Origin: Panopea generosa
Taxonomy: Eukaryota > Mollusca > Bivalvia > Adapedonta > Hiatellidae
NCBI GenBank assembly: GCA_029582155.1
Contig: CM055898.1
Span: 29,272,745 to 29,336,744 of the forward strand
Direction of reading: 5' to 3'
DNA: 64,000 nt
Below, piece after piece: positions 36,165 through 47,149 of this stretch. The position numbers and the translations under genes were made by a program. Numbering within the stretch: position 1 is the stretch's first letter; each line of letters opens with the position of its first letter. The notes beneath the pieces were generated by a model. The model saw only the letters and a list, made by a program, of their open reading frames with translations, made no database searches and had not been told where the DNA came from.

Positions 36165-36640
36165 ATAGGCATAGTGCCACCATTGCAAAAAGGAAGTGCT
36201 TCCGTGGGGTAGTCGCATAATGGCGGTTATAAATAATACTCAATTCTTCTTCTTTAAAAATGCATTTTCCTTATTTTAATGCTCATTTTTTTATTTGAAT
36301 GGCATTATTGATGTATTTTGAACATTTTGATAGCATTGTCATGTTTGAATTGTGAATTTAGAAAAAAAAAATGATGCTTGGAAATTGGGGTATGAATTCA
36401 TGATTTCGGAAGTCTACTTTCACTTTGTCACCAGTGTACACACTGAGCAGAAAAAAAATCTCTTATATGACACATGACCCCTACTTCTCTCATCATATTT
36501 TGATAGTGCAGAGGTTGACAAACAGTAAAATGTAGATTTCACTTCTTTCATTTGGGACCCTCTATGAATGACAAGCCTTCAAACTTTTATTATTTACTAT
36601 AGAATAAAGAACAAAAATCAATGGTGGGGTTACACCTATA
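36165..36640 (+). mobile_element. MITE B, copy 2, complete
   Basis: This element of about 475 bp starts ATAGGCATAGTGCCACCATT and ends AATGGTGGGGTTACACCTAT. The ends are inverted repeats of about 21 bases with about 17 matching. Both ends abut TA, suggesting a TA target. It has no coding content, so it is non-autonomous. Confidence 0.88.
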
Positions 36641-37188
36641 AGAGAGACTTGAGTGAAATGGGGGTGATTTTCCAAAATGTTAACTGTAGGTAAAAGAACC
36701 TCTTTTTTACACTCTCATAGTATTAAATGACAAATTGAAGACATTTGCTTCATAAAAAAACACATTTTGGCAAGTGTATGCCTCAAATAATGCATATATG
36801 TGCATATTTACATTGAAATTTCATGAAAAATCACAAAATTTTGAAGATTTTTTATTTTGGATTATTTAAATGTGCAATTTTTAGCATGTACATTGTATTG
36901 AATAATGTATTTTGGTAAGATAATGTCTTCAGTGTATCATGAGACTATTTTGGTGTAAAAATTTTAATGGAATTAGGTAAAAAAAAATTTTTTTTGGTAA
37001 AATTAGTCAAACACATCAAAATTGCATGTCGGTCAACATCTCGCCCCTGTATATAATGATCATGTAAAAAGTGGTATTTTGACAAAAGTTTCAGTATTTA
37101 ATGCCTGCAACTTGGCAGTATTACTTCAAATTGGAAGTACTTAGTAAAAATGAGGTAATTATGAAATTAAAAAAAAAAGAGTTTCCTT
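36641..37188. other. Spacer between two MITE B copies
   Basis: About 545 AT-rich bases with no recognised frame or repeat. The flanking elements are in the same orientation, so the whole resembles a direct-repeat-bounded unit. The inverted ends of each repeat argue against long terminal repeats. Confidence 0.5.
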
Positions 37189-37664
37189 ATAGGCATAGTG
37201 CCACCATTGCAAAAAGGAATTGCTTCCGTGGGGTAGTCGCATAATGGCGGTTATAAATAATACTCAATTCTTCTTCTTTAAAAATGCATTTTCCTTATTT
37301 TAATGCTCATTTTTTTATTTGAATGGCATTATTGATGTATTTTGAACATTTTGATAGCATTGTCATGTTTGCATTGTGAATTTAGAAAAAAAAAATGATG
37401 CTTGGAAATTGGGGTATGAATTCATGATTTCGGAAGTCTACTTTCACTTTGTCACCAGTGTACACACTGAGCAGAAAAAAAATCTCTTATATGACATATG
37501 ACCCCTACTTTTCTCATCATATTTTGATAGTGCAGAGGTTGACAAACAGCAAAATGTAGGTTTCACTTCTTTCATTTGGGACCCTCTATGAATGACAAGC
37601 CTTCAAACTTTTATTATTCACTATAGAATAAAGAACAAAAATCAATGGTGGGATTACACCTATA
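37189..37664 (+). mobile_element. MITE B, copy 3, complete
   Basis: It is nearly identical to the copy at 36165-36640 along its full length, with the same inverted ends. The high similarity suggests recent movement or local duplication. Confidence 0.9.
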
Positions 37665-37796
37665 TGTTAAAACAATTACATAATGTTATATCAACTAAAT
37701 GGTTAGACAGGTATAGTCGACTCAGCAAGTATTATTGTTACCACCATACATGTAAAACAAATAAAGGTTTTATGTATTATTATGCTATTGTGATTG

Positions 37797-38960
37797 CTGA
37801 CTTTGTGGTTGTGCTTGTTTGGTTGCTGGCACTATTTGTGGTTGTGCTTGTTTGGTTGCTGGCACTTTTTGTGATTGCGCTTGTTTGGTTGCTGGCACTA
37901 TTTGTGGTTGTGCTTGTTTGGTTGCTGGCACTATTTGTGATTGTGCTTGTGCTTGTTTGGTTGCTGGCACTATTTGTGATTGTGCTTGTTTGGTTGCTGG
38001 CACTATTTGCGATTGTGCTTGTTTGGTTGCTGGCACTATTTGCGATTGTGCTTGTTTGGTTGCTGGCACTATTTGTGGTTGTGCTTGTTTGGTTGCTGGC
38101 ACTATTTGTGATTGTGCTTGTTTGGTTGCTGGCACTATTTGTGGTTGTGCTTGTTTGGTTTCTTGCACTTTTTGTGATTGTGCTTGTTTGGTTGCTGGCA
38201 CTATTTGTGATTGTGCTTGTTGTGATTGTGCTTGTTTGGTTGCTGGCACTATTTGTGGTTGTGCTTGTTTGGTTGCTGGCACTATTTGCGATTGTGCTTG
38301 TTTGGTTGCTGGCACTATTTGTGGTTGTGCTTGTTTGGTTGCTTGCACTTTTTGTGATTGTGCTTGTTTGGTTGCTGGCACTATTTGTGATTGTTCTTGT
38401 TTGGTTGCTGGCATTATTTGTGGTTGTGCTTGTTTGATTGCTGGCACTATTTGTGGTTGTGCTTGTTTGGTTGCTGGCACTATTTGTGGTTGTGCTTGTT
38501 TGGTTGCTGGCACTATTTGCGATTGTGCTTGTTTGGTTGCTGGCACTATTTGCGATTGTGCTTGTTTGGTTGCTGGCACTATTTGCGATTGTGCTTGTTT
38601 GGTTGCTGGTACTATTTGCGATTGTGCTTGTTTGGTTGCTGGCACTATTTGTGATTGTGCTTGTTTGGTTGCTGGCATTATTTGTGGTTGTGCTTGTTTG
38701 ATTGCTGGCACTATTTGTGGTTGTGCTTGTTTGGTTGCTGGCACTATTTGCGGTTGTGCTTGTTTGGTTGCTGGTACTATTTGCGATTGTGCTTGTCTGG
38801 TTGCTGGCACTATTTGCGATTGTGCTTGTTTGGTTGCTGGCACTATTTGTGATTGTGCTTGTTTGGTTGCTGGTACTATTTGTGATTGTACTTGTTTGGT
38901 TGCTGGCACTATTTGTGATTGTGCTTGTTTGGTTGCTGGTACTATTTGTGATTTTGCTGT
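37797..38960. repeat. 33-bp minisatellite, about 35 units
   Basis: The unit is GTGCTTGTTTGGTTGCTGGC followed by ACTATTTGTGGTT, with GTGATT, GCGATT and GGTACT variants. Because 33 is divisible by three and the unit lacks stops in several frames, open frames of 281 and 430 codons (plus strand) and 374 and 406 codons (minus strand) cover the same array. None has a non-repeat domain. Blocks of variants repeat, for example about 38410-38640 and 38670-38900. Confidence 0.96.
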
Positions 38961-38999
38961 TCAGTGGTGGTGGCTGTGTCGATCGAATGCTGTTTCTCA

Positions 39000-39500
39000 T
39001 ACTGAAATTATAATTTCAGTTGCTTTCTATAAATCCATATGTGAATTCTACATCATGATGTTAATTTTACTTTTTATTACAAAACAATCAAATCAAACTG
39101 TACATTTATAAGTATTGTACAATGCTAACGTATGACAGTAGTCTATGTTATTCTATACCTTCTATAATTAGGCAATTAAATACCTTTCCCATCGAGAGCA
39201 ACATTTCTGCCCCGTAGTAATTAATAACTGACCATTTTCCGATGTATGCTTAATTGGACAAAACGCAGAAATGTCACAAAAGATTTGATAGTAGCAAATA
39301 GTCTTTCACTGGAAGTTTCTGTTTCAAGTGTAAGAAAATATCGACCCTTTGTTAACACCAGTGTCATCTAACAAAACTTGTCATTTTAAGATGATTTATT
39401 TGTGTTCACTAACTAAAATAATGGTCACATGACACAGGTGGTAAGTGTATAGTTGAAGATGTGTTGCTGGTGATATAAAGGTAAGAAATAGTGACGTCTT
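39000..39500. other. Unannotated DNA
   Basis: Nothing was recognised downstream of the 33-bp array. Confidence 0.5.
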
Positions 39501-39504
39501 TAGA

Positions 39505-40080
39505 CGATGTGATTTGATACAAGTAGGGCGGAATTGAATGTAGAACTGCAAAATAGCTTTAAATAACCATTCCCATTTCTCTGAAAAGAATTCGATAAGA
39601 TACAAGGAAAGAGAAACAGAATGCCGAAATGCTTTTATTGAAAAAACACAATGCCGATTATCATTAACTCGATTTGGTACAAGTCTGACCGGGCTGAATG
39701 TAGAAACACAAATATTTTTAAATAACCATTGTCATTTATTCAAAATATTTTTAAATGGCCATTGCCATTTATTCAAATATAATTAAATTTGATTAAAGTC
39801 AAGATGAGCTGAATTTGGAATGAATTAAAACTATATGTCAATAAATATTAATGTGTTTACCAAGAATTTTCAATTTGACACTAGTCAGCATGAGTTAAGT
39901 GCAAAAAGGTAAACATGTTTAAATAGTTAAATGTGTTTCATGAATGCGATATAGGCCAGAAGAGGTGAATGTAGAAATATAATTGAAATACAATTATTTC
40001 TTACAACATATAAAATTTTATCGAATTTCGATAATTATACATCTCGATTTAGTTCAAGTCGGAGAAGTATAGATATCTCT
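39505..40080. repeat. Very degenerate tandem repeat of roughly 80-150 bp
   Basis: A phrase like CGATTTGGTACAAGTC...GCTGAATGTAGAAA recurs near 39510, 39660, 39790, 39875, 39950 and 40045, followed by TAAATAACCATTGTCATTTA-like blocks. A further piece after 40410 suggests the SINE-4 at 40110 inserted into the array. Confidence 0.5.
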
Positions 40081-40109
40081 GACATACCATCACCGCTGAT
40101 CAAGTGAGA

Positions 40110-40325
40110 AGGGGTCCCCGTGGTCGAGTTGTCTAAGGCACCGTCTCTAGTTAATTTACCCCACACCACTTAGGTCGTAGGTTCGAGTCCCGCTCACTCC
40201 AAAAACCTTTACGTGAGATAATGTGCCAGTTACCTGCGGAAGGACGATGGTTCTACTCAGTTCCATACGGAGGTCTTCATCCACCAATAAAACCGGATGT
40301 ACAATAAATGAAACCCATTAATTTC
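40110..40325 (+). mobile_element. SINE-4, Leu/Ser-like tRNA head, best copy
   Basis: The head has CCGTGGTCGAGTTGTCTAAG (A box) and GTAGGTTCGAGTCCCGCTCA (B box), separated by an extra arm as in type II tRNAs (Leu or Ser). The body carries CCTGCGGAAGGACGATGG, GGAGGTCTTCATCCACCAAT and AAAACCGGATGTACAATAAA. Other copies lie at 56130-56292 and in the tandem array at 58731-59627. It would be picked up as a tRNA pseudogene. Confidence 0.82.
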
Positions 40326-40439
40326 CATTGAAAATATAAAAAAACTGTGTTGTTTTATTCTGCGTTCAAACAATACAAAATATATCCGTTAATATTTTAG
40401 AATTTTAAGTATTCAAATTTAGTTCATGCCAGATAGAAA

Positions 40440-41225
40440 TACGAACTTCTTGATGACTAAATACACGTGTAGTGTACTGACACACAACCAATCAATTTCT
40501 ATATAATTATCTGGTATCAGAACGTAGCTATTGCAAATAATAAAATCAAACAAACTTTAAAATCAATTAAACTATTAACTATTCAGATGTAATCAATTCA
40601 ATTTTATTAATTCAATACTCAATTTCACAATGTGAAAAGCATTAGTACATACAGTATAAAGCAATACAAAATTAGAATATCAATGGCAATTCATACACAA
40701 GCTTACATCCCATTCACAAACATAATAATAACATTCTTATAAAGGAGAAAGACTATGCATTTGTATTAATATTATATAAAACATTGTATAAATTGTATCA
40801 GAAGCAATAATTCTTGATGATTTATAAAACTGGATTCAATTCTAAATTTTTAATAAGTGATTTATATATGCTATATATGCTATTGATTTTGTTTGATTAA
40901 TGTTATATCAGCATGTTAATTCTGTTTGGCCGAAACCTTGTTGGGCGAAACATTTTGATTGAGTAAGTACAATGTATATACATGCGCAACATGGCGTCGC
41001 GGTTCTCGCTTGGTTGAAGAGAGTTTACCGCAGTTTTGAAATTTGGAAAATAGCTAATAACTCTGTGATATAACAGATATATAATGTAGGTAATACTTGT
41101 GGTTAGTAAATAATTATTCTTACGAGGAAGGTTGTATGATGACATTTCATATTTGGTTGTATTTTCAGCTTTCTGAGATTATGATAGTCTGACATGTACT
41201 TTTGTGCTAATTTTTAAGAGGTGTA
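40440..41225. other. AT-rich DNA without a recognisable gene
   Basis: Nothing was recognised. It lies downstream of LINE-1's 3' simple-repeat tail. Confidence 0.5.
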
Positions 41226-41228
41226 TTG

Positions 41229-41256
41229 CTTTTATTATTATTATTATTATTATTAA

Positions 41257-41298
<42 letters not shown>

Positions 41299-41304
41299 TG
41301 TTAC

Positions 41305-41358
<54 letters not shown>
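41229..41358. repeat. Microsatellite (TTA)n
   Basis: About 42 TTA units with two interruptions (one AAT shift near 41256, ACTGTTACT near 41297). In the orientation of LINE-1 (minus) it reads (TAA)n and lies about 340 bases after the end of its coding remains. It may be the LINE's 3' tail. Confidence 0.95.
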
Positions 41359-41360
<2 letters not shown>

Positions 41361-41739
41361 GTACGTAGCAGCCAACTGTATTTTCCAAACATGCATGCCT
41401 GGTTTACATTTACACAGCATATTATACTATAATAAAATTTATATGATACTGCTACAAAACTAGTTCAGTAATAACAAACAAATTATATACAGTTTTACAG
41501 TTCATATGACAGAAATGCTAGAACACACAAGCTTCAATACATTTATAGAATAACAGCCTTTTAATGTGATATTTTTTACAGTTATTCACTGTTATCTAGT
41601 GATTATCATGTCACTATCCCGGTTTTGATCTGTTTGGTTTTTGAGACTAGAATATTTTTTTATAAAATTCAACGGATAACATGTACAATGTGTTCACAAT
41701 TTATTTTAGATGCCTGTTGTTTAAACTGAATTAATAGTT

Positions 41740-42640
41740 TTAATTATTTTCTCTACTAAACAACTTAATCTTTTAAATTCTAATCCGTTTTCACTTGAGT
41801 GAACTTTAACATATTTGGTATTGTATAATAATAACTTTTGATATAATTTTGTCTTGCATCATGGAATTGTGGACATTTTAAAAGATAGCGATACTCGTCA
41901 CCAATATCATTACACTGATGGCATTTTCTTTCATTTATTGGAGTTCATCTCCAACGTCCAATTTCATTAGGTAATTTATGGTTTCTGGTTTAAATTCTGA
42001 GAAACATGTTACAGTAATATGTTGGTAACTTTTTTATATATACGCTTTGTTGAATTTTCGTTTTAAATAGCTTTGTATATCCGACTGCCAGCTTTGAATA
42101 AATGTGTCTTTAAACTTTAGATTTGACGACTTAATAAGCCATTTCGTATTTGTAAAACTCTGTCATTACCAAATGAGGTGCAGATGATGATTTTTATATT
42201 ATCTATCTAAGGGGACTTTATTTTGTTTTTGGACGCAAGGTCATGAAATATTACATACATTTTTGTTGAAATATTTTGTTGTGTATTATTATTATCATCC
42301 ACAATCAAATTATTTTTCAATTTTGTCCGGTATAGAACGAGTCTTATTTTGTACTTCCATTGATATAGGTGTTATGCCTATTCCAACGTAAACCATTTAT
42401 GTAGGAGAAGATCTGTTTAATTTAAGAATATATCTATAAAATTTCAACTGTATTCTTTCTATTACACCAAGTTATCTAATCCCCAAATTTCGCTACCATA
42501 CAGTGAAATGGGTTTTACCGTTTTATTAAATAAGTCTATTTGAATTTCATATGGACGTGATAAGGTTTTTATTTTTCTTAATAAGGAATATAGTGCTTTA
42601 TGGACCTGTTCTGCAATGTATTTGTTTGTTTTTACAAATT
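41740..42640 (-). pseudogene. LINE-1 ORF2 C-terminal region with Cys/His knuckle
   Basis: Translation gives IERIQLKFYRYILKLNRSSP, then VYVGIGITPISMEVQNKTR (the 'V-Y-G-E-x-G-x-x-P-I/L' block). Further downstream comes CHQCNDIGDEYRYLLKCPQF, a C-x2-C...C-P knuckle with H following. This order is the usual C-terminal tail of many AP-endonuclease LINEs. Frame changes lie between blocks. The last coding-like residues are near 41740 and AT-rich sequence follows. Confidence 0.8.
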
Positions 42641-43867
42641 AACCACATTTTCAAAAAATATCTACCAAGATCGTTAAAGCTATCATCTATTTCTACTTCA
42701 TCATTTCATAATTTAAATATATTATGTCTTAGATTTCCTTTACTAAATATCATGATTTTTGTTTTTTCAACATTAATTTTGAGCTTCCAGGTATCACAGT
42801 TATCTTTAAAACAATTTAAAGCTTCTTGAAAACCATCCACCGTTTCACTTAACAGTACTGTATCATCTGCGTAGAGCAGTTTAAATAGTTTAAGATAAAT
42901 GTTAACCTGGTCAATATCAGTTTCTCTTTTAACCCAAGCTACATTTTGGCTGCTTAAAAATGTTCAAGGTCGTTTAGAAAGATACTAAACAGCAAAGGTG
43001 TCAGATTTTCGCCCTGACGGACACCGTTTAGACAATAAAAAAGTCTGACTTGCCGTCTTTTGTGACAATTTTAGACTTAATTTTATTATAAAGATTATAT
43101 ATGATGTTTAAACATTTCCCATCTATATTTTATTTTGTAACTTTCTCCATAGCCTTACCCTCCAAACTGAATCGAACGCTTGTTTAAAATCGATGAAACA
43201 GCAGTAAAGTTGTTTTTTTCAGATTGTACAAGACCAATAAGACCTTTTAGAATCAATAGGTTATCAACTGTTGAGTGTTTTTTTTCTAAGGCCTGCTTGA
43301 ATTCCAATTACAAGGGGATTTTAAAGCATACAGATTTAACCTAGTATTTAAAATATAAATGAACAATTTTCCAAAACAGCTTAGTAAGGAAATCGGACGA
43401 TAGTTTTAAGGCTTATAAAATTTGTCTTTGTTTTTATAGATTATAGGTTTTATAAGTCCCAAAGTCCAATTTTCAGGTATTATACCAGTATCTAAAATTA
43501 AATTGAAAAGTTTAACATAAACCGGTAACATGCTATTCATTGAGGCCTTCATTTGCTCATTTACAATGTTATCTTCACCTGGAAATTTATTATTTTTTAA
43601 ATGTTTAATAGCCTTAATCACCTCTTGATCAGTTATGGGGCTATTTATGTCTTTATTTATATCATTTTCTTCTAGATTGTTGTTTATATAGATAAAATCT
43701 TCATTTTCAGTGTTATTTTCACATATGTTTTCATTTATAGTTTTAAAATAAGTGTAAAAGTCTTGAAGAGATGCTGTAGCTTCTGTTTCTTCGGGTTTTG
43801 TGTTAATTATGTTCCAATATTGTTTTGGCTTAGCATTTTTAGAGCCTTTAATTTTGTAACTGATCAC
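42640..43867 (-). pseudogene. LINE-1 ORF2 reverse-transcriptase domain remnant
   Basis: In order on the minus strand the translation gives: ITDQEVIKAIKHLKNNKFPG and EDNIVNEQMKAS (finger region, 'L-K-x-x-K-x-P-G-x-D'); GIIPENWTLGLIKPI; NYRPISLLSCFGKLF (motif 2); FIDFKQAFDSVWR after a one-base slip (the first catalytic Asp block, 'D-F-x-x-A-F-D'); GVRQGENLTPLLFSIFLND; and LYADDTVLLSE (catalytic YADD, about 42845-42880). The main catalytic aspartates are therefore still encoded. At least six frameshifts or stops break the frame between blocks. The enzyme copies the LINE RNA at the nicked target. Confidence 0.9.
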
Positions 43868-43869
43868 TA

Positions 43870-44089
43870 TTAAATTTCCTGTGTGTTTTTCTTAAAATAC
43901 TTTTTTATTGTTTACTTTAAAATTCTCTTATAAAATAGTGATTTGTGTTTATTATATGCTTGTCTAGCTTTGTTATAGCGATTTCTAATTTTCAAGCACT
44001 CCTTATAAAACAAAGGTTGTTTGAATTTGTTTAGTTTATGTTCCTTATGTCTCACCATACCAAATGTTTCTAGTGAACATTTTTTCATT
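43870..44089 (-). pseudogene. LINE-1 ORF2 linker, part after the insertion
   Basis: KKCSLETFGMVRHKEHKLNK and FKQPLFYKECLKIRNRYNKA form the basic linker between endonuclease and RT ('W-F-x-x-x-C ... R-x-x-Y-x-x-A/L'). The ORF then shifts frame near 43900 and re-enters the RT frame at 43867. Confidence 0.65.
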
Positions 44090-44349
44090 AGGCCTAAAAA
44101 AAAAAGATGTTTGTTTCCGGTTACCCGACCGACCCTATATTTTAACTGCCGACTCAAAAGTTTTTATGTCCAAAAAATCGGTATCGGATTTCGCGCTCTT
44201 TTTGGTGATTTTCACAACGAAGTAATTCTTACGCACCGGCGCGCTGTGTCGTTTAGACGCTTGTAATCTCATTATAAACTAATCACTGCATACGCCTAGA
44301 CGATATAGACTCACAAAAACGGTGCAAGGTATAATTTTTGCGAAGACAG

Positions 44350-44824
44350 TATAGGTGTAACCCTACCATTGATTTTTGTTCTTTATTCTATAGTAAATAA
44401 TAAAAGTTTGAAGGCTTGTCATTCATAGAGGGTCCCAAATGAAAGAAGTGAAACCTACATTTTACTGTTTGTCAACCTCTGCACTATCAAAATATGATGA
44501 GAAAAGTAGGGGTCATGTGTCATATAAGAGATTTTTTTTCTGCTCAGTGTGTACACTGGTGACAAAGTGAAAGTAGACTTCCGAAATCATGAATTCATAC
44601 CCCAATTTCCAAGCATCATTTTTTTTTCTAAATTCACAATTCAAACATGACAATGCTATCAAAATGTTCAAAATACATCAAAATGCCATTCAAAAAAAAA
44701 AATGAGCATTAAAATAAGGAAAATGCATTTTTAAAGAAGAAGAATTGAGGATTATTTACAACCGCCATTATGCGACTACCCCACGGAAGCACTTCCTTTT
44801 TGCAATGGTGGCACTATGCCTATA
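44350..44824 (-). mobile_element. MITE B, copy 4, nested in element C
   Basis: It starts ATAGGTGTAACCCTACCATT and ends CCATTGCAAAAAGGA in inverse (GGTGGCACTATGCCTAT on plus). It is the full-length inverse of the 36.2 kb copy, with few differences. Confidence 0.9.
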
Positions 44825-44827
44825 GCC

Positions 44828-45301
44828 TATAGGTGTAATCCCACCATTGATTTTTGTTCTTTATTCTATAGTAAATAATAAAAGTTTGAAGGCTTGTCAT
44901 TCATAGAGGGTCCCAAAGAAAGAAGTGAAATCTACATTTTACTGTTTGTTAACCTCTGCACTATCAAAATATGATGAGAAAAGTAGGGGTCATGCGTCAT
45001 ATAAGAGATTTTTTTTCTGCCCAGTGTGTACACTGGTGACAAAGTGAAAGTAGACTTCCGAAATCATGAATTCATACCCCAATTTCCAAGCATCATTTTT
45101 TTTCTAAATTCACAATTCAAACATGACAATGCTATCAAAATGTTCAAAATACATTAATAATGCCATTCAAATAAAAAAATGAGCATTAAAATAAGGAAAA
45201 TGCATTTTTAAAGAAGAAGAATTGAGGATTATTTATAACCGCCATTATGCGACTACCCCACGGAAGCACTTCCTTTTTGCAATGGTGGCACTATACCTAT
45301 A
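44828..45301 (-). mobile_element. MITE B, copy 5, adjacent to copy 4
   Basis: It lies head-to-tail with copy 4, separated only by a few bases (GCCTATAGCC between TATA-like ends). Orientation and length are the same. The pair may reflect insertion into the terminal TATA of the first copy. Confidence 0.9.
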
Positions 45302-45391
45302 TCAAACATCTTCCTCGGTTTATTATAGCCACTTCAGATTTTAGATTCATATCTGAAATTGAGTACTATTTAAAAGATATATTACTTTCAC

Positions 45392-45419
<28 letters not shown>
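45392..45419. repeat. Poly-A tract, 28 bases
   Basis: An uninterrupted A28 lies within the right interior of element C, ten bases before the sequence that mirrors its left end. Confidence 0.97.
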
Positions 45420-45424
<5 letters not shown>

Positions 45425-45486
45425 ACCTACCGACCCATATTTTTTTGGGCATGTAACAGGAAACAAACCCTTTTTTTTTTAGGCCT

Positions 45487-45757
45487 TATTACTTATGTCT
45501 TTTACAATTATATCTATATCAGATTGGTTGGTATTGTTATCGTCAATAAGATGGTCTAGTTTCGATTCATTTTCCATTACTTTCAATATGTCTAGATTTT
45601 CAATAAAATTATTTGATTTGTCAGAGTCCCATAATTTAACTTTTATATTATTTTCATTTTGAATGGTGTTTGTTTTCTTAATAGACGTAGCCCGTAATGT
45701 CAAGGACACAGGACAATGTACATCTGAATACATACAACAAAATTCATTAACCTTCAT
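45487..45757 (-). pseudogene. LINE-1 ORF2 linker, part before the insertion
   Basis: The 92-codon frame includes MYSDVHCPVSLTL, corresponding to the 'S-D-H-x-P-V/I' motif that closes AP endonucleases (here SDVHCPV). It continues into a hydrophilic linker ending KDISNKA where the inserted element begins. The SDVHCPV stretch is the best evidence that the frame is genuine. The catalytic His is retained but an extra residue sits between Asp and His. Confidence 0.7.
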
Positions 45758-45759
45758 AT

Positions 45760-46540
45760 CGACAATATTTCGAACAAGGAGGATGTAGCCACAAAATAAT
45801 CAACAGTACTTGCATTGCTGTAGTGAGTTAAGTGTTATTATAATCGGACCCTATTTGTCCCTTTAAAATAAACAGGTTGTGGTTTTTACAAAATTCAATC
45901 ATTTGATAGCCATTACTACAATTATAAACTGATTTTCGATCTAACGGTATATTGTACAAGTCAAAGTTATTAAAAATGACCTCATCTTCTTTTTTGTACA
46001 TATTCCAAATCATATAATTCAGATATAAAGCTATCAACACGTACATAATCGGATATACTCCGAACACGTGAGTAATAATCTCTAAATAACAGTATATTAG
46101 TAATATTCTCCAATATTTAAATATTTCTGTTTGTAATTCTAAATATGGATCTTCATGTCGGTATCTTGATCGCGACGGTGGTATATAAACAACGCCACAT
46201 TTAATATCTTCATTATTATGCATTTTAACAATTTTACTAGATATGGTAAAGAATTGTACTAGTTTACTATCAGTATTTGTATCAATAGAAATATAGATGA
46301 TATTTAACAAGCAACGCAATGCCTACTGAGCGATAGCGTGACAATTTATTTCTGTTAAATATATGAGTTTTATATCCATGTATATAAATATTATCTGACA
46401 TATCAGTCTTAGTTTCTTGTAAACCTATAATGTCATATTCATTTGTCAAAGATAAAAAATCTGGGCATCATAGTCTAGCTACTAGTCCAAACACATTCAA
46501 ACTCAATAGTTTTAACTCATTTCCATGTAAACAGTTTAAG
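45760..46540 (-). pseudogene. LINE-1 ORF2 AP-endonuclease domain remnant
   Basis: Minus-strand translation begins with LKLLSLNVFGL, then YDIIGLQETKTD, containing the glutamate of the Q-E-T/H-K endonuclease motif. HIFNRNKLSRYRSVGIALLV follows, the 'G-G-x-A-x-x-V' strand with one Gly replaced by Val. Next come CGVVYIPPSRSRY and ELQTEI, the 'Y-I-P-P/H-S ... L' region. In LINEs this domain nicks target DNA before reverse transcription. Several stops fall between these blocks and the region 45770-46100 is scrambled. Catalytic Asp/His residues further on are not clearly retained. Confidence 0.78.
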
Positions 46541-47149
46541 TCGGGTAAATCGATTCTATTTTTATATTTGTTATTGTCACTACATTGACGAACAAAATAG
46601 CCGTCTCACTGTGACCGCTAATTATCAATGCTACGCCGCACGGGGACTTGTGTGTTGTCTGCTGCCTCGTCTGATCTTTGCACGGGGTTTATGTCTTAGA
46701 ACGATTCGCTAGACGTATGGAGCGTAGGTGGTTGCGTCTGGTCAAAGTCTATTATGATAGAGCTATCATCGCTGTCAGATTTGTCTAGTTCATTTTCTTT
46801 CAGTTTGAAAGTTAAATCATTACCCAGCGGTGAAGTAGCTTTCTTCTTGCCGGCGTTCGACGTACGTTGTAATGGTGTTAACTCCATTTCCTTAAATGTA
46901 CTAAACCCATTTACGAGAGGAATATCGAACATCTGTTAATTTGGTGCCGCAGGCCGACGGTTGGATGGTCTTTTCCAATGCGTTTGATGCGGACTGTTGT
47001 CTGGATTAGCGTGTCTGGTCTGCTTATGATGTTGTTGTTGTCTGTTTTTCACAGTTCAGTTATTTTGTTCACTGTTAAATGTCCATTGTCTGCTCATTCG
47101 TGCCCGATCACGATTTGTTTATGTTTGCGTTACTTCCGGTGTGTATTGT

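Larger units (their letters stand above)
44090..45486. mobile_element. Element C, inverted-repeat element nested in LINE-1
   Basis: The left end reads AGGCCTAAAAAAAAAAGATG then TTTGTTTCCGGTTACCCGAC. The right end is its reverse complement with small changes (TGTAACAGGAAACAAACCC then TTTTTTTTTTAGGCCT). The inverted ends are about 45-60 bases. AGGCCT borders both sides and could be part of the ends or a target duplication. The LINE reading frame stops at one edge and resumes at the other, which proves insertion. The true interior is about 240 bases on the left and 180 on the right, separated by two MITE B copies. No coding content is visible. Confidence 0.82.

Noticed and set aside
36165-37664. 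LTR retrotransposon
   Set aside because: The repeats lack TG...CA ends, have their own inverted termini, occur singly elsewhere, and the interior shows no gag, pol or primer-binding site.
37592-39111. Long open frames of 281-430 codons on both strands
   Set aside because: They all overlie one 33-bp minisatellite whose period is a multiple of three. There is no non-repeat domain, and the frames on opposite strands exclude each other.
40115-40200. Functional tRNA-Leu or tRNA-Ser gene
   Set aside because: The A and B boxes are good but it is followed by the SINE-4 body, which recurs at 56.1 and 58.7 kb.
42551-42829. Plus-strand frame of 92 codons as a gene
   Set aside because: It is the antisense shadow of the LINE-1 reverse-transcriptase region.
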